Source: Bacteroides sp. CAG:927 (lineage in GTDB: Bacteria > Bacteroidota > Bacteroidia > Bacteroidales > Muribaculaceae). Taken from it: 45,533 bases of DNA. A model generated the notes under the pieces. The model saw nothing but the letters and a program-made list of their open reading frames with translations. It was not told where the DNA came from and did no database searches. Positions 17,822-26,319 of this stretch are shown piece after piece (position 1 is the stretch's first letter; every line of letters begins with the position of its first letter). The DNA is taken from NCBI GenBank assembly GCA_000431155.1, contig HF985636.1, positions 1 through 45,533 on the forward strand. Direction: 5' to 3'. The position numbers were made by a program, and so were the translations under genes.

Positions 17822-19922
17822 CGGCAGCTGATTTTTCTTTGAGATAATCTTCCATTTTCAAAATCTCATCACGAAGCCTGGCAGCCTCCATGAATTCCAT
17901 GCGCTTGGCAGCCTCCACCATCTCCACTCTGCGTGAAGTAATGGCACGCTCCAATTCGGCAGGCGTCATGTAGGGTATGACGGGATCGGCGGCAATGTTA
18001 ACGGAAGTAGAGAACTCATTTTCATATATAGCAGACACGTGACCATCGCGGCGTGAAGATTTGGCGGGAGATTTTCCGGAGCGGGATGTCTTGCCCTGCG
18101 GTTTTATATCTGCCGGACTTTCATCAGAATCCACTCCGATAATCTTGTTGCGGGCCTTCACAATGGCTTGCGGGGTTATGCCATGCTCTTCATTGTAAGC
18201 CAGCTGGAGCGTGCGGCGACGCGCAGTTTCGTCTATGGTAAGGCGCATGGAGTCGGTGATTTTGTCGGCATACATAATCACGGTGCCGTTAAGATTACGT
18301 GCAGCACGACCCACAGTTTGAGTAAGCGAACGATGGGAGCGCAAAAAGCCTTCCTTATCGGCATCAAGAATTGCAACCAATGAAACCTCAGGAAGATCAA
18401 GACCCTCACGCAGAAGGTTCACACCTATCAACACATCATAGACACCGGCACGCAAATCGTCAAGGATACGGATACGGTCAAGAGTGTCAACATCGCTGTG
18501 GATATAAGCCGCCTTTATGCGAAGTTTTTGCAGATAGTCATTCAGCTCCTCGGCCATACGCTTGGTGAGAGTGGTTACAAGCACACGCTCATTGCGCTCA
18601 ATGCGAAGCTGTATCTCCTCCATCAAATCATCAATCTGATTGAGCGAGGGACGCACCTCAATAATCGGGTCAAGAAGACCCGTGGGACGGATAATCTGCT
18701 CCACGACAACACCCTCACTGCGCTGCAACTCATAATCGGCGGGAGTGGCACTCACATACATGACCTGAGGTGTGAGACTCTCAAATTCCTCAAACTTAAG
18801 CGGACGGTTGTCAAGAGCTGCCGGCAACCGGAATCCGTATTCAACGAGATTCATTTTGCGCGACAGGTCGCCGCCATACATGGCACGTACCTGCGGAATG
18901 GTGACATGGCTCTCGTCAATTATAGTAAGGAAATCTTTGGGGAAATAATCAAGGAGACAGAATGGGCGCATGCCGGGACGACGACCGTCAAAATACCGGC
19001 TATAGTTTTCAATACCCGAACAGTGGCCCACCTCGCGCATCATCTCAATATCATAAGTCACACGCTCCTGAAGTCGCTTAGCCTCCAGCAAACGCGCCTC
19101 ATTGTTAAAGAACTGCACCTGCTCGCCCAAGTCCAGCTCAATCTGCGCAATACCGGATGCCATGCGCTCACGCGAGGTTACAAATATATTGGCCGGGAAT
19201 ATCTTGAAGGAATCGTGCTGACCGAGAGTGGCATTGTCGGAGGGATAGTATGTGGCGATAGATTCAATCTCATCGCCCCAGAATACCACGCGCACCACAA
19301 TCTCCTCATAAGCCAGATATATGTCAACCGTGTCGCCTTTGACGCGGAAGTTACCGCGTGTGAAAGCTATTTCGTTGCGCGAGTACAGAGCATTGACAAG
19401 CTCACGCAAAAAAACATTGCGTGCGATGCGCTGACCGGTGTGAATGGAAATGACATTGCTATTGAAATCCTCGGGATTGCCCATGCCATAAAGACATGAC
19501 ACCGAGCTGACCACAATCACATCCTGCCGTCCGGAGAGCAATGCAGAGGTAGTGGCGAGACGAAGCTTGTCAATCTCATCATTAATCATAAGGTCCTTCT
19601 CGATATATTTGTCAACGGAAGGTATATATGCCTCGGGCTGATAATAATCGTAGTAGGAAACAAAATATTGTACCGAGTTATCGGGAAAAAAGTTTTTAAA
19701 CTCACCGTAAAGCTGCGCGGCGAGAGTCTTGTTATGGCTCAAAATCAGCGTGGGTTTCTTGACCTGCTGAATGACATTGGCCATAGTGAAGGTCTTGCCC
19801 GAGCCTGTGACACCGAGCAATGTTTGTGCCGGGGCGCCATCGCGAATGCCCTGAACAAGCTGCTCAATGGCCTGCGGCTGATCGCCTGTAGGTTTATATT
19901 GGGATGATAATTTAAATTCCAT
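17808..19922 (-). CDS. uvrB: Excinuclease ABC subunit UvrB
   Basis: 704-residue damage-verifying helicase-like subunit of nucleotide excision repair. Walker A is GVTGSGKT (37-44), the beta-hairpin YYDYYQPEAYIP lies at 90-101, Walker B-type IIDESHV follows, and motif VI reads QTVGRAARN. The UVR domain that contacts UvrC is at the C-terminus (TPAELERAITSRRVEMVEAA). Total length is about 30 residues above typical because of a basic, low-complexity linker (KTSRSGKSPAKSSRRDG) before the UVR domain. The start ATG at 19922 is only 4 nt from a -7 box, suggesting a leaderless mRNA. ygiQ overlaps its 3' end. Confidence 0.97.
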   Translation of the reverse strand: MEFKLSSQYKPTGDQPQAIEQLVQGIRDGAPAQTLLGVTGSGKTFTMANVIQQVKKPTLILSHNKTLAAQLYGEFKNFFPDNSVQYFVSYYDYYQPEAYIPSVDKYIEKDLMINDEIDKLRLATTSALLSGRQDVIVVSSVSCLYGMGNPEDFNSNVISIHTGQRIARNVFLRELVNALYSRNEIAFTRGNFRVKGDTVDIYLAYEEIVVRVVFWGDEIESIATYYPSDNATLGQHDSFKIFPANIFVTSRERMASGIAQIELDLGEQVQFFNNEARLLEAKRLQERVTYDIEMMREVGHCSGIENYSRYFDGRRPGMRPFCLLDYFPKDFLTIIDESHVTIPQVRAMYGGDLSRKMNLVEYGFRLPAALDNRPLKFEEFESLTPQVMYVSATPADYELQRSEGVVVEQIIRPTGLLDPIIEVRPSLNQIDDLMEEIQLRIERNERVLVTTLTKRMAEELNDYLQKLRIKAAYIHSDVDTLDRIRILDDLRAGVYDVLIGVNLLREGLDLPEVSLVAILDADKEGFLRSHRSLTQTVGRAARNLNGTVIMYADKITDSMRLTIDETARRRTLQLAYNEEHGITPQAIVKARNKIIGVDSDESPADIKPQGKTSRSGKSPAKSSRRDGHVSAIYENEFSTSVNIAADPVIPYMTPAELERAITSRRVEMVEAAKRMEFMEAARLRDEILKMEDYLKEKSAADVAQ

Positions 19923-19926
19923 TCTA

Positions 19927-19934
19927 CAAAATTA
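19927..19934 (-). promoter_or_regulatory. -7 box of uvrB, adjacent to start codon
   Basis: On the minus strand TAATTTTG matches TAnnTTTG and ends 4 nt before the uvrB ATG, so transcription would start at or next to the ATG. No consensus -33 box is seen. Confidence 0.5.
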
Positions 19935-19978
19935 CTGAAATTATCCCTTATGGTCCACGGTAGTTTGAATAAATCTTA

Positions 19979-19986
19979 TAACTTTG
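19979..19986 (+). promoter_or_regulatory. Candidate -7 box of the amylase gene
   Basis: TAACTTTG matches TAnnTTTG, giving a leader of about 50 nt to 20043. A TTTG at 19964-19967 is too near (11 nt) to be a standard -33 box. Confidence 0.45.
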
Positions 19987-20042
19987 CGACCAGATTTGTG
20001 TTTTATTAATATATCATACTTAATTCTTCATACTAACGACCT

Positions 20043-22832
20043 ATGACACATCGATTATTGATGTTACTCCTGGGTTTGTGCGCCCTTATAGCACCGGCCC
20101 AAGTGGTAACGACCAATCCCGTGATCGTGCAGACAGACTCCAAAGGTATAGTCATAACTTTTCATGCCGATCAGGGGAACAAGGGCCTGGCGGGCCTGAC
20201 AGCCAGTACACCCATCTATGCCCATACCGGCGTGATAACCAACAAAAGCACCTCACAGAGCGACTGGCAATACGCACCGACATGGGGCGACAACTCGGCC
20301 AAATATGCGCTGACATACGTGAGCGCAAATACGTGGACCCTCACCATTCCAGACATAAACAGCTATTACGGAGTAGCAGCAGGCGAAACAGTAGAGGAAC
20401 TGGCATTTGTGTTTCGCAACGCCGACGGCTCCCGTGAAGGGAAAACAGCCGAAGGAGGCGATATTTTTGTGAAAGTATATCCATCGGGATTTCAGGTGGT
20501 ACTTGAAAAATCAATACCATCGCAAGTAGTCACCAACAGTGACCCGGTAACCTTCACGGCCTATACAACCTCGGCTGCCAACATCACCATATCGCTAAAC
20601 GACGGTACCACCATCGGGAGTGCCAACAACGCCACCAGCGCCACAGCCCAAAAGAGCTTCAGCTCCATGGGTGACTACACCGTAACGGCACGTGCCACCA
20701 CAGCATCAGGCACAAGTGCCACTACATCAATAACCGTGGTGAGAGTGAACAACTCGGCAGCGCAGAATTATCCCGGCGGCGTGCCCAAAATGGGAGCTGT
20801 GACCAATGCCGACGGCTCTGTAACATTCTGCATCTGTGCTCCCAACAAGCAGAGCATGATACTGATGCCCTCATGGAACAATTATCACGCATCATCAGCC
20901 ACACTGATGAAATATCAGGACTACAACGGCTACCGCTATTTCTGGACAACAGTAAGCGGACTGGAGAAGAACAAAGATTATTTCTATTATTATCTGGCCG
21001 ACGGCGAACGTGCGGTGGGCGACCCTTATGCCAACCTTATCCTTGACCCTTACAGCGACAAATACATAGATCCCAAAGTATTTCCCAACCTGCCTTCCTA
21101 TCCGGTAGCGGATGTGCCGTACAGTGTGCCTTTGGCATGGTACAACTCATCGGCCAACAGCTACAATTGGAAAATAACTGATTTTAAGGGCGTGGACAAA
21201 GACCAACTTGTGATTTATGAATTGCTGATACGCGACTTCACCGGCACTAACGGTCAAGCTTACGGGTCGGGTACCGTGCAAGGTGTGATAGACAAGCTCG
21301 ATTACATCAAATCGTTGGGCGTAAATGCAGTGGAGCTTCTGCCTATCATGGAGTTCAACGGCAACAATTCATGGGGCTACAACACCAACTTCTATTTTGC
21401 GCCGGACAAAGCATACGGCACACCAAACGACTACCGACGGCTGATAGACGAATGCCATGCCCGCGGACTGGCGGTGATTCTTGACATAGTGTTCAACCAG
21501 AGTGACGGACTGCACCCGTGGTACCAGCTTTATGACATAGCCGAAAATCCGTTCTACAACGGCTCCGCGCCACACGCCTACAGTGTGCTCAACGACTGGA
21601 AGCAAGAGAATCCTGTGGTACAGCAACAATGGCACGACGCTCTGACCCACTGGCTCACCAACTACAAGGTGGACGGTTTCAGGTTTGACCTTGTTAAAGG
21701 ACTCGGCGATGACTCAAGCTACGGCACCACCTACTATCCCTCAACCAACACATACGCCACGCCAACGGATGCCAACACCAACAAATACAATGCTACCCGC
21801 GTGGCCCGCATGAAAGAGCTGCACAAAGTGATAAGCAAGGTTAACCCCAACGCTTATTTCATCAACGAGAATCTGGCAGAGGAAAAAGAGGAAAACGAGA
21901 TGGCTGAGGATGGCGAGCTAAACTGGGCGAACGTAAATTCGCAGAGCGTGACCTATGCCTGCGGAACAGTGGGAGGAAGCGACCTGAACCGCTTCTATGC
22001 CCCTGACGACAGCCGTCTTCGCGGCTCTACAGTGAGCTATGCCGAAAGCCATGACGAGGAGCGTCTGGCGTATGTGATGACAACCGACAAGTGCGTGTCG
22101 GCACTGCGCACCAACACCCAGCGCCAAATGTTGAGACTGGGGAGCGTGGCAGCACAGATGCTGATGTCGCCCGGTGCACACATGATATGGCAGTTTGAGG
22201 AACTCGGGGCTGACCAAAGCACCAAAAACGCCAACGGAGGCAATAACACTGACCCCAAAACAGTGGTATGGAACTATCTTGACAACGAGTATCGCGCAGG
22301 GCTGAAAGATACTTATGCGGCACTGTGCGCAGTGAGAGCAGCAGCACCGGAGCTGTTCGGAAACGAAAGCACAGTGACAATGAACCTCAGCAACCTCAAC
22401 TGGACCACACCGCGCACCATCAAACTCACCAAAGGCACCAAGGAGATAGTGCTGGTGGTTAACGGCAATTACACCCCGGCAAGCCGCGCCATGGATGTGC
22501 CGGCCTCATTTGACGCATCGCGCTACCGCGTGCTTGCGGCAAGCCACGGCACCAATCCCACACTCACGAGTGCCAAGAAAGTGTCATTGGCAGGCAACTG
22601 CTTTGTGGTGTTCGGAACTGATGACATATCTTCCAACGAGACCACTATCAGCGACATAACTGCTCCCGTGGATGTATGGGCCAATGAAAACGGCGACATA
22701 ATGACAAGCGGTGACTACAATACAATGCATGTTTATGACCTGTCGGGTAGAGAGGTGCGCACCACTGCCCTGCCCAAAGGGATATACATAGTGCGCGTGG
22801 ATGCCACCGTACACAAAATCGCAGTGCGATAA
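20043..22832 (+). CDS. Secreted GH13 alpha-amylase-family enzyme with T9SS tail
   Basis: 929-residue exported glycoside hydrolase acting on alpha-glucans. A signal peptide ends near residue 19 (LIAPA). Then come an N-terminal beta domain (about 20-150) found with Bacteroidetes amylases, an Ig/PKD-like module (about 160-235), a CBM48-like E-set (about 245-350), and the GH13 barrel from about 385. The triad is readable: nucleophile Asp549 in GFRFDLVKG, acid Glu609 in FINENLAEE, Asp671 in ESHDEER. In conserved region I the usual His after Asn is Gln486 (DIVFNQSDG). The C-terminus (VYDLSGREV...PKGIYIVRV) is a type IX secretion sorting tail. The gene stands alone, followed by a strong terminator. 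Confidence 0.9.
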   Translation: MTHRLLMLLLGLCALIAPAQVVTTNPVIVQTDSKGIVITFHADQGNKGLAGLTASTPIYAHTGVITNKSTSQSDWQYAPTWGDNSAKYALTYVSANTWTLTIPDINSYYGVAAGETVEELAFVFRNADGSREGKTAEGGDIFVKVYPSGFQVVLEKSIPSQVVTNSDPVTFTAYTTSAANITISLNDGTTIGSANNATSATAQKSFSSMGDYTVTARATTASGTSATTSITVVRVNNSAAQNYPGGVPKMGAVTNADGSVTFCICAPNKQSMILMPSWNNYHASSATLMKYQDYNGYRYFWTTVSGLEKNKDYFYYYLADGERAVGDPYANLILDPYSDKYIDPKVFPNLPSYPVADVPYSVPLAWYNSSANSYNWKITDFKGVDKDQLVIYELLIRDFTGTNGQAYGSGTVQGVIDKLDYIKSLGVNAVELLPIMEFNGNNSWGYNTNFYFAPDKAYGTPNDYRRLIDECHARGLAVILDIVFNQSDGLHPWYQLYDIAENPFYNGSAPHAYSVLNDWKQENPVVQQQWHDALTHWLTNYKVDGFRFDLVKGLGDDSSYGTTYYPSTNTYATPTDANTNKYNATRVARMKELHKVISKVNPNAYFINENLAEEKEENEMAEDGELNWANVNSQSVTYACGTVGGSDLNRFYAPDDSRLRGSTVSYAESHDEERLAYVMTTDKCVSALRTNTQRQMLRLGSVAAQMLMSPGAHMIWQFEELGADQSTKNANGGNNTDPKTVVWNYLDNEYRAGLKDTYAALCAVRAAAPELFGNESTVTMNLSNLNWTTPRTIKLTKGTKEIVLVVNGNYTPASRAMDVPASFDASRYRVLAASHGTNPTLTSAKKVSLAGNCFVVFGTDDISSNETTISDITAPVDVWANENGDIMTSGDYNTMHVYDLSGREVRTTALPKGIYIVRVDATVHKIAVR

Positions 22833-22834
22833 TA

Positions 22835-22852
22835 AGAGCCGGTTTGACAATA
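22835..22852 (+). repeat. Degenerate intergenic element, copy 2
   Basis: AGAGCCGGTTTGACAATA follows the amylase stop and matches 16 of 18 bases with 2841-2858. See copy 1. Confidence 0.35.
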
Positions 22853-22868
22853 CGGCAATTAACGAGAA

Positions 22869-22908
22869 ATCCGGGTTGCACGAGAATTTGCAACCCGGAT
22901 ATTTTTTT
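22869..22908 (+). terminator. Rho-independent terminator of the amylase gene
   Basis: ATCCGGGTTGCA (22869-22880) pairs perfectly over 12 bp with TGCAACCCGGAT (22889-22900) around an 8-nt loop, followed by seven T. The -33 box of the next promoter lies at its loop/3'-arm junction. Confidence 0.93.
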
Positions 22909-22917
22909 GTAATTTTG
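22887..22917 (+). promoter_or_regulatory. Promoter nested in the preceding terminator
   Basis: TTTG (22887-22890), a 19-nt spacer and TAATTTTG (22910-22917) match the consensus exactly. The TTTG uses the last two loop bases and first two 3'-arm bases of the terminator hairpin. The A-rich leader to 22950 is about 25 nt. Confidence 0.8.
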
Positions 22918-22949
22918 CAACTTAAACAGAAAAAAAACAAACCTTAATT

Positions 22950-25088
22950 ATGTTGCGTCAACTCAAATCATTAGCTATGATCACTTCGGCACTGATGCTC
23001 GGAGCATGCTCCACGGGTGGCAACTCCGACGCCAAGATCATTGACAAGCCCGAATTCAATTCTCCTGACGGCCAATATACCATTGCAGCCCTTGAGGCTC
23101 TTGGCCGCGTAAGCAATCCGTCAGTATCTCCCGACGGCAAAAAGGTGCTGTATGGCGTGAGCTATGAAAGCGTGGAGGAGAACAAGAGCAATCTTGATCT
23201 GTATGTGATGAACATTGACGGCAGCGACAACAAGCGCATTACCCGTACAGCAGAGAGCGAAAACGGAGCCGTGTGGATTGCCAACGGGGAAAAGATAGCA
23301 TTTCTGAATCCGGTTGACGGCAAGATGCAGCTGTGGGTCATGAACGCTGACGGCTCAGGGCGCAAAGCAGTGAGCAATGTGGAAAACGGCATACAGGGTT
23401 TCCTGTTCTCACCCGATGAAACAAAGGTGGTGATGATAGGCACCGTGAAGTATTCACAAACACCGGCAGATGTATATCCCGACCTGCCAAAAGCCAATGC
23501 GCGTATTATCGATGACCTGATGTATAAACATTGGGACGAATGGGTGACAGAAATACCGCATCCGCTTGTCGGCGATTTTGACGGCAATAATGTGAGCAAC
23601 GTGGCCGACATAATGCAAGACGAGCCATTTGAATCGCCGATGAAACCGTTTGGCGGCGTAGAATCGTTTGCATGGAGTCCCGATTCAAAACAGCTTATCT
23701 ATGTATCGCGCAAGAAAACCGGTATGGAGTATGCCATATCCACCAACTCGGATTTATATCTGTATGACCTCGCATCCAAATCCACCCGCAATCTCACAGA
23801 GGGGATGATGGGGTACGACACTAACCCGACATTCTCGCCTGACGGCAAAATGGTGGCATGGCTGTCAATGGAACACGACGGTTATGAAAGCGACAAGAAC
23901 CGCATATTTACGCTCAACCTTGCATCGGGTGAAAAGACAGACCTCACCGAAAACTGGGATTACACCGCCGATGCCATAGCATGGAATCCTGACGGCAAAA
24001 GCATCTATTTCATAGCCCCGAAAGATGGTGTGACCCCGATATTCTCAGTGGCTCTTGACAACAAAGAAGTAAAAGTTGTGGCTGAAGGCGTATGTGACTA
24101 CACATCTCTGGCACCTGTGGGCAACGACCTGCTCATATCTATGCACCACTCCATGCTGTTCCCCAATGAGATTGTGGCTGTGAAAGACGGCAAAACTACC
24201 CAGCTCACCAATGTAAACACAGAACTTTTGGGTTCGCTCAACATGCCTACAGTAGAAAAGAAGCTTGTGCCCACCACCGACGGCAAAGAGATGACTACAT
24301 GGGTAATGTATCCTCCGAAATTTGATCCGAACAAGAAATATCCGGCCATTCTGTATTGCCAAGGAGGTCCCCAGCAGGCTGTAAGCCAATTCTGGAGCTA
24401 TCGCTGGAATATAGCACTAATGGCAGCACGCGGTTATATCGTGATAGCCCCGAACCGTCGCGGTCTGCCGGGATTCGGCACCGAATGGAATGCCCAGATT
24501 TCGGGTGATTACGGAGGCCAAAACATGAAAGATTATCTGAGCGCCGTTGACTTCATGAAGAAGGAAAGCTATGTGGACGGTGAACACATAGGAGCCGTTG
24601 GCGCAAGCTATGGCGGCTTCTCAGTGTACTGGCTCGCAGGCAACCACGAAGGCCGTTTTGCAGCTCTTATAGCACATGCCGGCATCTTCAATACCGAGAG
24701 CCAATATCTGGAGACAGAAGAGATGTGGTTTGCCAACTGGGATCTCGGCGGCCCGTTCTGGGACAAGAGCAACGCTGTGGCACAACGCTCATTTGCCAAC
24801 TCCCCCCACCGCTTTGTGGACAAATGGGACACCCCTATCCTGATAACCCACGGAGAGTATGATTTCCGTATTCTTGCTTCGCAGGGCATGATGGCATTCA
24901 ATGCCGCCCGTCTGCGCGGCGTGCCGGCAGAAATGGTTATATTCCCTGATGAAAACCACTGGATTCTCAAACCGCAGAATGCTATACTGTGGCAACGAGT
25001 ATTCTTCCGCTGGCTCAACAAGTGGCTGAAACCCGATGCATCGTATGCAGATCCGGAAGTTGAGCCCAAGAGCGCACCGGAGAAATAA
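22950..25088 (+). CDS. S9-family dipeptidyl peptidase (DPP5-like), lipoprotein
   Basis: 712-residue serine peptidase of the prolyl oligopeptidase clan. A lipobox LGAC (Cys20) predicts a lipoprotein. Residues about 50-450 form the beta-propeller with WD40/PD40-like repeats (SPDGKKVLYG, SPDGKMVAWLS, NPDGKSIYF). The C-terminal alpha/beta hydrolase has Ser553 in GASYGG, Asp638 in GEYDFR and His670 in ENHW. The whole-length pattern is like Porphyromonas gingivalis DPP5, which releases dipeptides from peptide N-termini in the periplasm. From memory that enzyme has an ordinary signal peptide, so the lipid anchor is a difference. It is a single gene with its own promoter and terminator. Confidence 0.88.
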   Translation: MLRQLKSLAMITSALMLGACSTGGNSDAKIIDKPEFNSPDGQYTIAALEALGRVSNPSVSPDGKKVLYGVSYESVEENKSNLDLYVMNIDGSDNKRITRTAESENGAVWIANGEKIAFLNPVDGKMQLWVMNADGSGRKAVSNVENGIQGFLFSPDETKVVMIGTVKYSQTPADVYPDLPKANARIIDDLMYKHWDEWVTEIPHPLVGDFDGNNVSNVADIMQDEPFESPMKPFGGVESFAWSPDSKQLIYVSRKKTGMEYAISTNSDLYLYDLASKSTRNLTEGMMGYDTNPTFSPDGKMVAWLSMEHDGYESDKNRIFTLNLASGEKTDLTENWDYTADAIAWNPDGKSIYFIAPKDGVTPIFSVALDNKEVKVVAEGVCDYTSLAPVGNDLLISMHHSMLFPNEIVAVKDGKTTQLTNVNTELLGSLNMPTVEKKLVPTTDGKEMTTWVMYPPKFDPNKKYPAILYCQGGPQQAVSQFWSYRWNIALMAARGYIVIAPNRRGLPGFGTEWNAQISGDYGGQNMKDYLSAVDFMKKESYVDGEHIGAVGASYGGFSVYWLAGNHEGRFAALIAHAGIFNTESQYLETEEMWFANWDLGGPFWDKSNAVAQRSFANSPHRFVDKWDTPILITHGEYDFRILASQGMMAFNAARLRGVPAEMVIFPDENHWILKPQNAILWQRVFFRWLNKWLKPDASYADPEVEPKSAPEK

Positions 25089-25111
25089 GATTACATTAAT
25101 TTATCAATACA

Positions 25112-25145
25112 ACCGGCAGACCGAGTTTGGTTTGCCGGTATTTTT
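25112..25145 (+). terminator. Rho-independent terminator of the DPP5-like gene
   Basis: ACCGGCAGACC (25112-25122) pairs with GGTTTGCCGGT (25129-25139), 11 bp with one G-U pair, around the loop GAGTTT, and runs into ATTTTT. Its loop contributes to the next promoter. Confidence 0.88.
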
Positions 25146-25156
25146 ATATATATTTG
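25126..25156 (+). promoter_or_regulatory. Promoter nested in the preceding terminator (second case)
   Basis: TTTG (25126-25129), a 19-nt spacer and TATATTTG (25149-25156) match the consensus. The TTTG comprises three loop bases and the first 3'-arm base of the terminator. The -7 box ends only 6 nt before the ATG at 25163, predicting a leaderless transcript. Confidence 0.75.
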
Positions 25157-25162
25157 TAATCT

Positions 25163-25699
25163 ATGTCAAAAACTGCACTCAAAAAAGCAATAAAAGAGCT
25201 TGACCCGGAACAACTGCGCGAGCTGATACTGGATATTTATGAGGCCAAATGCGATTCGCGATATTATCTGGATTTTTTTGTCAATCCGGACATAAACACA
25301 CGCCTTGAAGCAGCCAAAGCAGCTATAGGGAAAGAACTGCGGCGCGGAAGCAGAGGCATCAGCAAAGCACGAATATCGGTAGTGAAAAAAGCCATAGCCT
25401 CCATCACATGTCTGCAACCCGGGCCTGAAGAGTGTGTGGAGATAATGAAATATGGTGTGGTGAGTCTGTGTTTGACAGCGCATGTGTTTTCATTCAAAGA
25501 AGGGCTGGTTAAAAGCACGGCGAAACTGCTTAACGACACTCTGGTGTATGCCGACCGCAACCAATTGCTCGGGAGCTGCCTTACGACAATAGAACGGGCC
25601 ATAAACGAACTTCCGTCGCCATTTTATCGCAGGAGCACACTTAAACAAGCATTAAAAGCACAGTTCCAAACCACGTTGGACAGTCTCGCAACTTTGTGA
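25163..25699 (+). CDS. DUF6155 family protein
   Basis: 178-residue, mostly alpha-helical cytosolic protein beginning MSKTALKKAIKELDPEQL, a start typical of DUF6155 proteins, and containing YYLDFFVNPD near residue 38. The remainder looks like a helical-repeat array rich in Lys/Arg. No catalytic motif is visible and no function is established. Its predicted promoter overlaps the preceding terminator, and its mRNA may lack a leader. The DUF4230 genes follow after 58 nt without a clear promoter, so read-through is possible. Confidence 0.72.
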   Translation: MSKTALKKAIKELDPEQLRELILDIYEAKCDSRYYLDFFVNPDINTRLEAAKAAIGKELRRGSRGISKARISVVKKAIASITCLQPGPEECVEIMKYGVVSLCLTAHVFSFKEGLVKSTAKLLNDTLVYADRNQLLGSCLTTIERAINELPSPFYRRSTLKQALKAQFQTTLDSLATL

Positions 25700-25757
25700 T
25701 TACATAACAATAATTGCGACAACGGTGTTATTATAGGAAAGATTTCATATAAGAAAT

Positions 25758-26318
25758 ATGATGAAGATAGCAACTATTGTTTGCATGTGCGCGATGATGC
25801 TGCTCTGCAGCTGCTCAAAGCCGGATCACAGTGCGCTGCTGGAAGAGATAAAATCGGCAGACAAGATGGTGTTTGCATCCATGGCTATAACCAAAACCGT
25901 TAAGAGCGAGCGCACGGCGTGGTATAAAGTGGGCAAAAGAATAGCGGTGTATTCCTACGACACCTACATGCAGGCGTATATAGACTTATCGGAACTGCAA
26001 CCCGAAGATGTGAAATTTGACGACAATGCAAAAACGGTGAGAATAACTTTGCCGGCTGTGGAGACAGAGCTTGCAGGCCGGGATATGCCGATGCGAAAAG
26101 AGTATGAGAACATAGGGCCGCTGCGGTCGAATCTTGACTCAAAAGAGAGAGCGGAGATGAAGGAGCTTGCCAACAGGTCGCTAAAAAAGGAAATTGAAGA
26201 GAACACCGCTTTCAACCGACAGCTGACAGAGACAGCCAAACGGAAAGCCCGACAATATTTTAAAACTATTTTTGAAGCGAACGGCTACACCGCAAGCGTG
26301 GATTTTAAAGCATATTGA
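25758..26318 (+). CDS. DUF4230 family lipoprotein-like protein (first of pair)
   Basis: 186-residue protein. An N-terminal hydrophobic stretch ends in LLCSC (Cys19), a lipobox with an unusual Cys at -2. The mature part fits DUF4230: a beta-rich core with VYSYDTYMQAYIDLSEL and KTVRITLPAVE, then a long charged helix (about 125-165, SKERAEMKELANRSLKKEIEE) and an amphipathic tail. Function is not established. The next gene begins 1 nt after its stop and is a second DUF4230-type protein, so a paired membrane complex is plausible. Two consecutive ATG codons (25758, 25761) could serve as start. Confidence 0.75.
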   Translation: MMKIATIVCMCAMMLLCSCSKPDHSALLEEIKSADKMVFASMAITKTVKSERTAWYKVGKRIAVYSYDTYMQAYIDLSELQPEDVKFDDNAKTVRITLPAVETELAGRDMPMRKEYENIGPLRSNLDSKERAEMKELANRSLKKEIEENTAFNRQLTETAKRKARQYFKTIFEANGYTASVDFKAY

Positions 26319-26319
26319 C

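Noticed and set aside
18498..19499. Long plus-strand open frame of 333 codons inside the uvrB region
   Set aside because: It is wholly antisense to a clearly conserved uvrB, matches no family, and has no promoter or ribosome site.
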